Source: a virus
Reading direction: 5' to 3' (one strand)
IMG/VR virus record: IMGVR_UViG_3300031669_000275
Location: 1 to 21,392 of that record
Length of the DNA: 21,392 nucleotides
The translations under genes were made by a program, and so were the position numbers. Positions 21,212 to 21,392 of this stretch are shown in pieces. Position 1 is the first letter of the stretch. Every line of letters begins with the position of its first letter. The notes under the pieces are model-generated. The model was not told the origin of the DNA, made no database searches, and saw only the letters and a program-made list of their open reading frames with translations.

Positions 21212-21392
21212 GCCAGCAACCTCCTAAACGTCACCGCCAGCGCATCGTACTCATCCATGCGCATGACCTTCCAGATGGATTTTCGGCCATGAATTCCGTT
21301 GTGCGCGCCTTGATGGCAGTCTTGGCATAAACTGACGCAAAGCCACGGATTGTCCTGTTTGATGTGATGCGCGGAACTCGGCCCGGGTGCGT
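21208..21392 (-). CDS. HNH endonuclease, C-terminal part (cut by window edge)
   Basis: Partial gene: the 5' end lies beyond the window. The visible 61 codons read 'APGPSSAHHIKQDNPWLCVSLCQDCHQ', split by motif: AHHI is the first conserved histidine pair, and 'LCQDCH' with 'NGIHG' is the second half of a zinc-supported HNH site. The C-terminal 'RMDEYDALAVTFRRLLA' is helical. HNH proteins near terminase genes help packaging cleavage in HK97-like phages; here eight small genes and the GroES-like gene separate them. Its stop overlaps the PD-(D/E)XK start in ATGA, so the two nucleases are translated together. The call is fairly sure for the motif, less for its role. Confidence 0.7.
   Translation of the reverse strand, partial: APGPSSAHHIKQDNPWLCVSLCQDCHQGAHNGIHGRKSIWKVMRMDEYDALAVTFRRLLA

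Overview
The window is a piece of a tailed-phage or prophage genome encoding a P22-like short-tailed (podovirus-type) virion. Every supported gene lies on the minus strand, so the operon reads from right (21392) to left (1). Genes are tightly packed, with many 1-14 nt stop/start overlaps and mostly strong AGGAG-type Shine-Dalgarno sites. That fits a phage of a Gram-negative, probably proteobacterial, host. The sequence does not fix the host genus. No integrase, repressor, lysis, replication or RNA gene is visible, and no stretch over 300 bases lacks a gene.

Right end (21392-18988), read leftward: the C-terminal part of an HNH nuclease cut by the window edge, a PD-(D/E)XK nuclease, and a run of small genes. 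These are a coiled-coil protein, a 53-aa and a 54-aa basic protein, a probable capsid staple protein, a GroES-like co-chaperonin and two unknowns. The 53-aa gene overlaps the next gene by 8 nt.

Packaging and head (18995-10638): terminase small and large subunits, P22-type portal, scaffold, P22-type major capsid protein (TTG start), a small head-fibre-like protein, a GT-A glycosyltransferase, and two small beta-rich, probably virion, proteins. RNA hairpins lie immediately upstream of the capsid gene and downstream of the head-fibre gene.

Tail and ejection (10634-12): a PASTA-like protein, gp4-like and gp10-like tail factors that both carry inserted beta modules, an unknown 214-aa protein in the slot of the P22 tail needle, and a cupin protein behind a possible internal promoter. 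Then come three ejection proteins (gp7-, gp20- and gp16-like by order and composition), a 45-aa ORF, a short tail fibre with a heptad repeat, and a DUF4376 protein. The order coat - gp4 - gp10 - (needle slot) - gp7 - gp20 - gp16 - tailspike/fibre follows the P22 late operon.

Inferred assembly: the scaffold and co-chaperonin help the coat fold and assemble around the portal, and the terminase fills the head. Staple and decoration proteins stabilise it, gp4/gp10-like factors close it, and the fibre binds the host so the ejection proteins can deliver the DNA. The most interesting features are the phage GroES, the glycosyltransferase inside the structural operon, the hairpins flanking the capsid-fibre cistrons, the related inserts in two adjacent tail factors, and two overlooked small ORFs.
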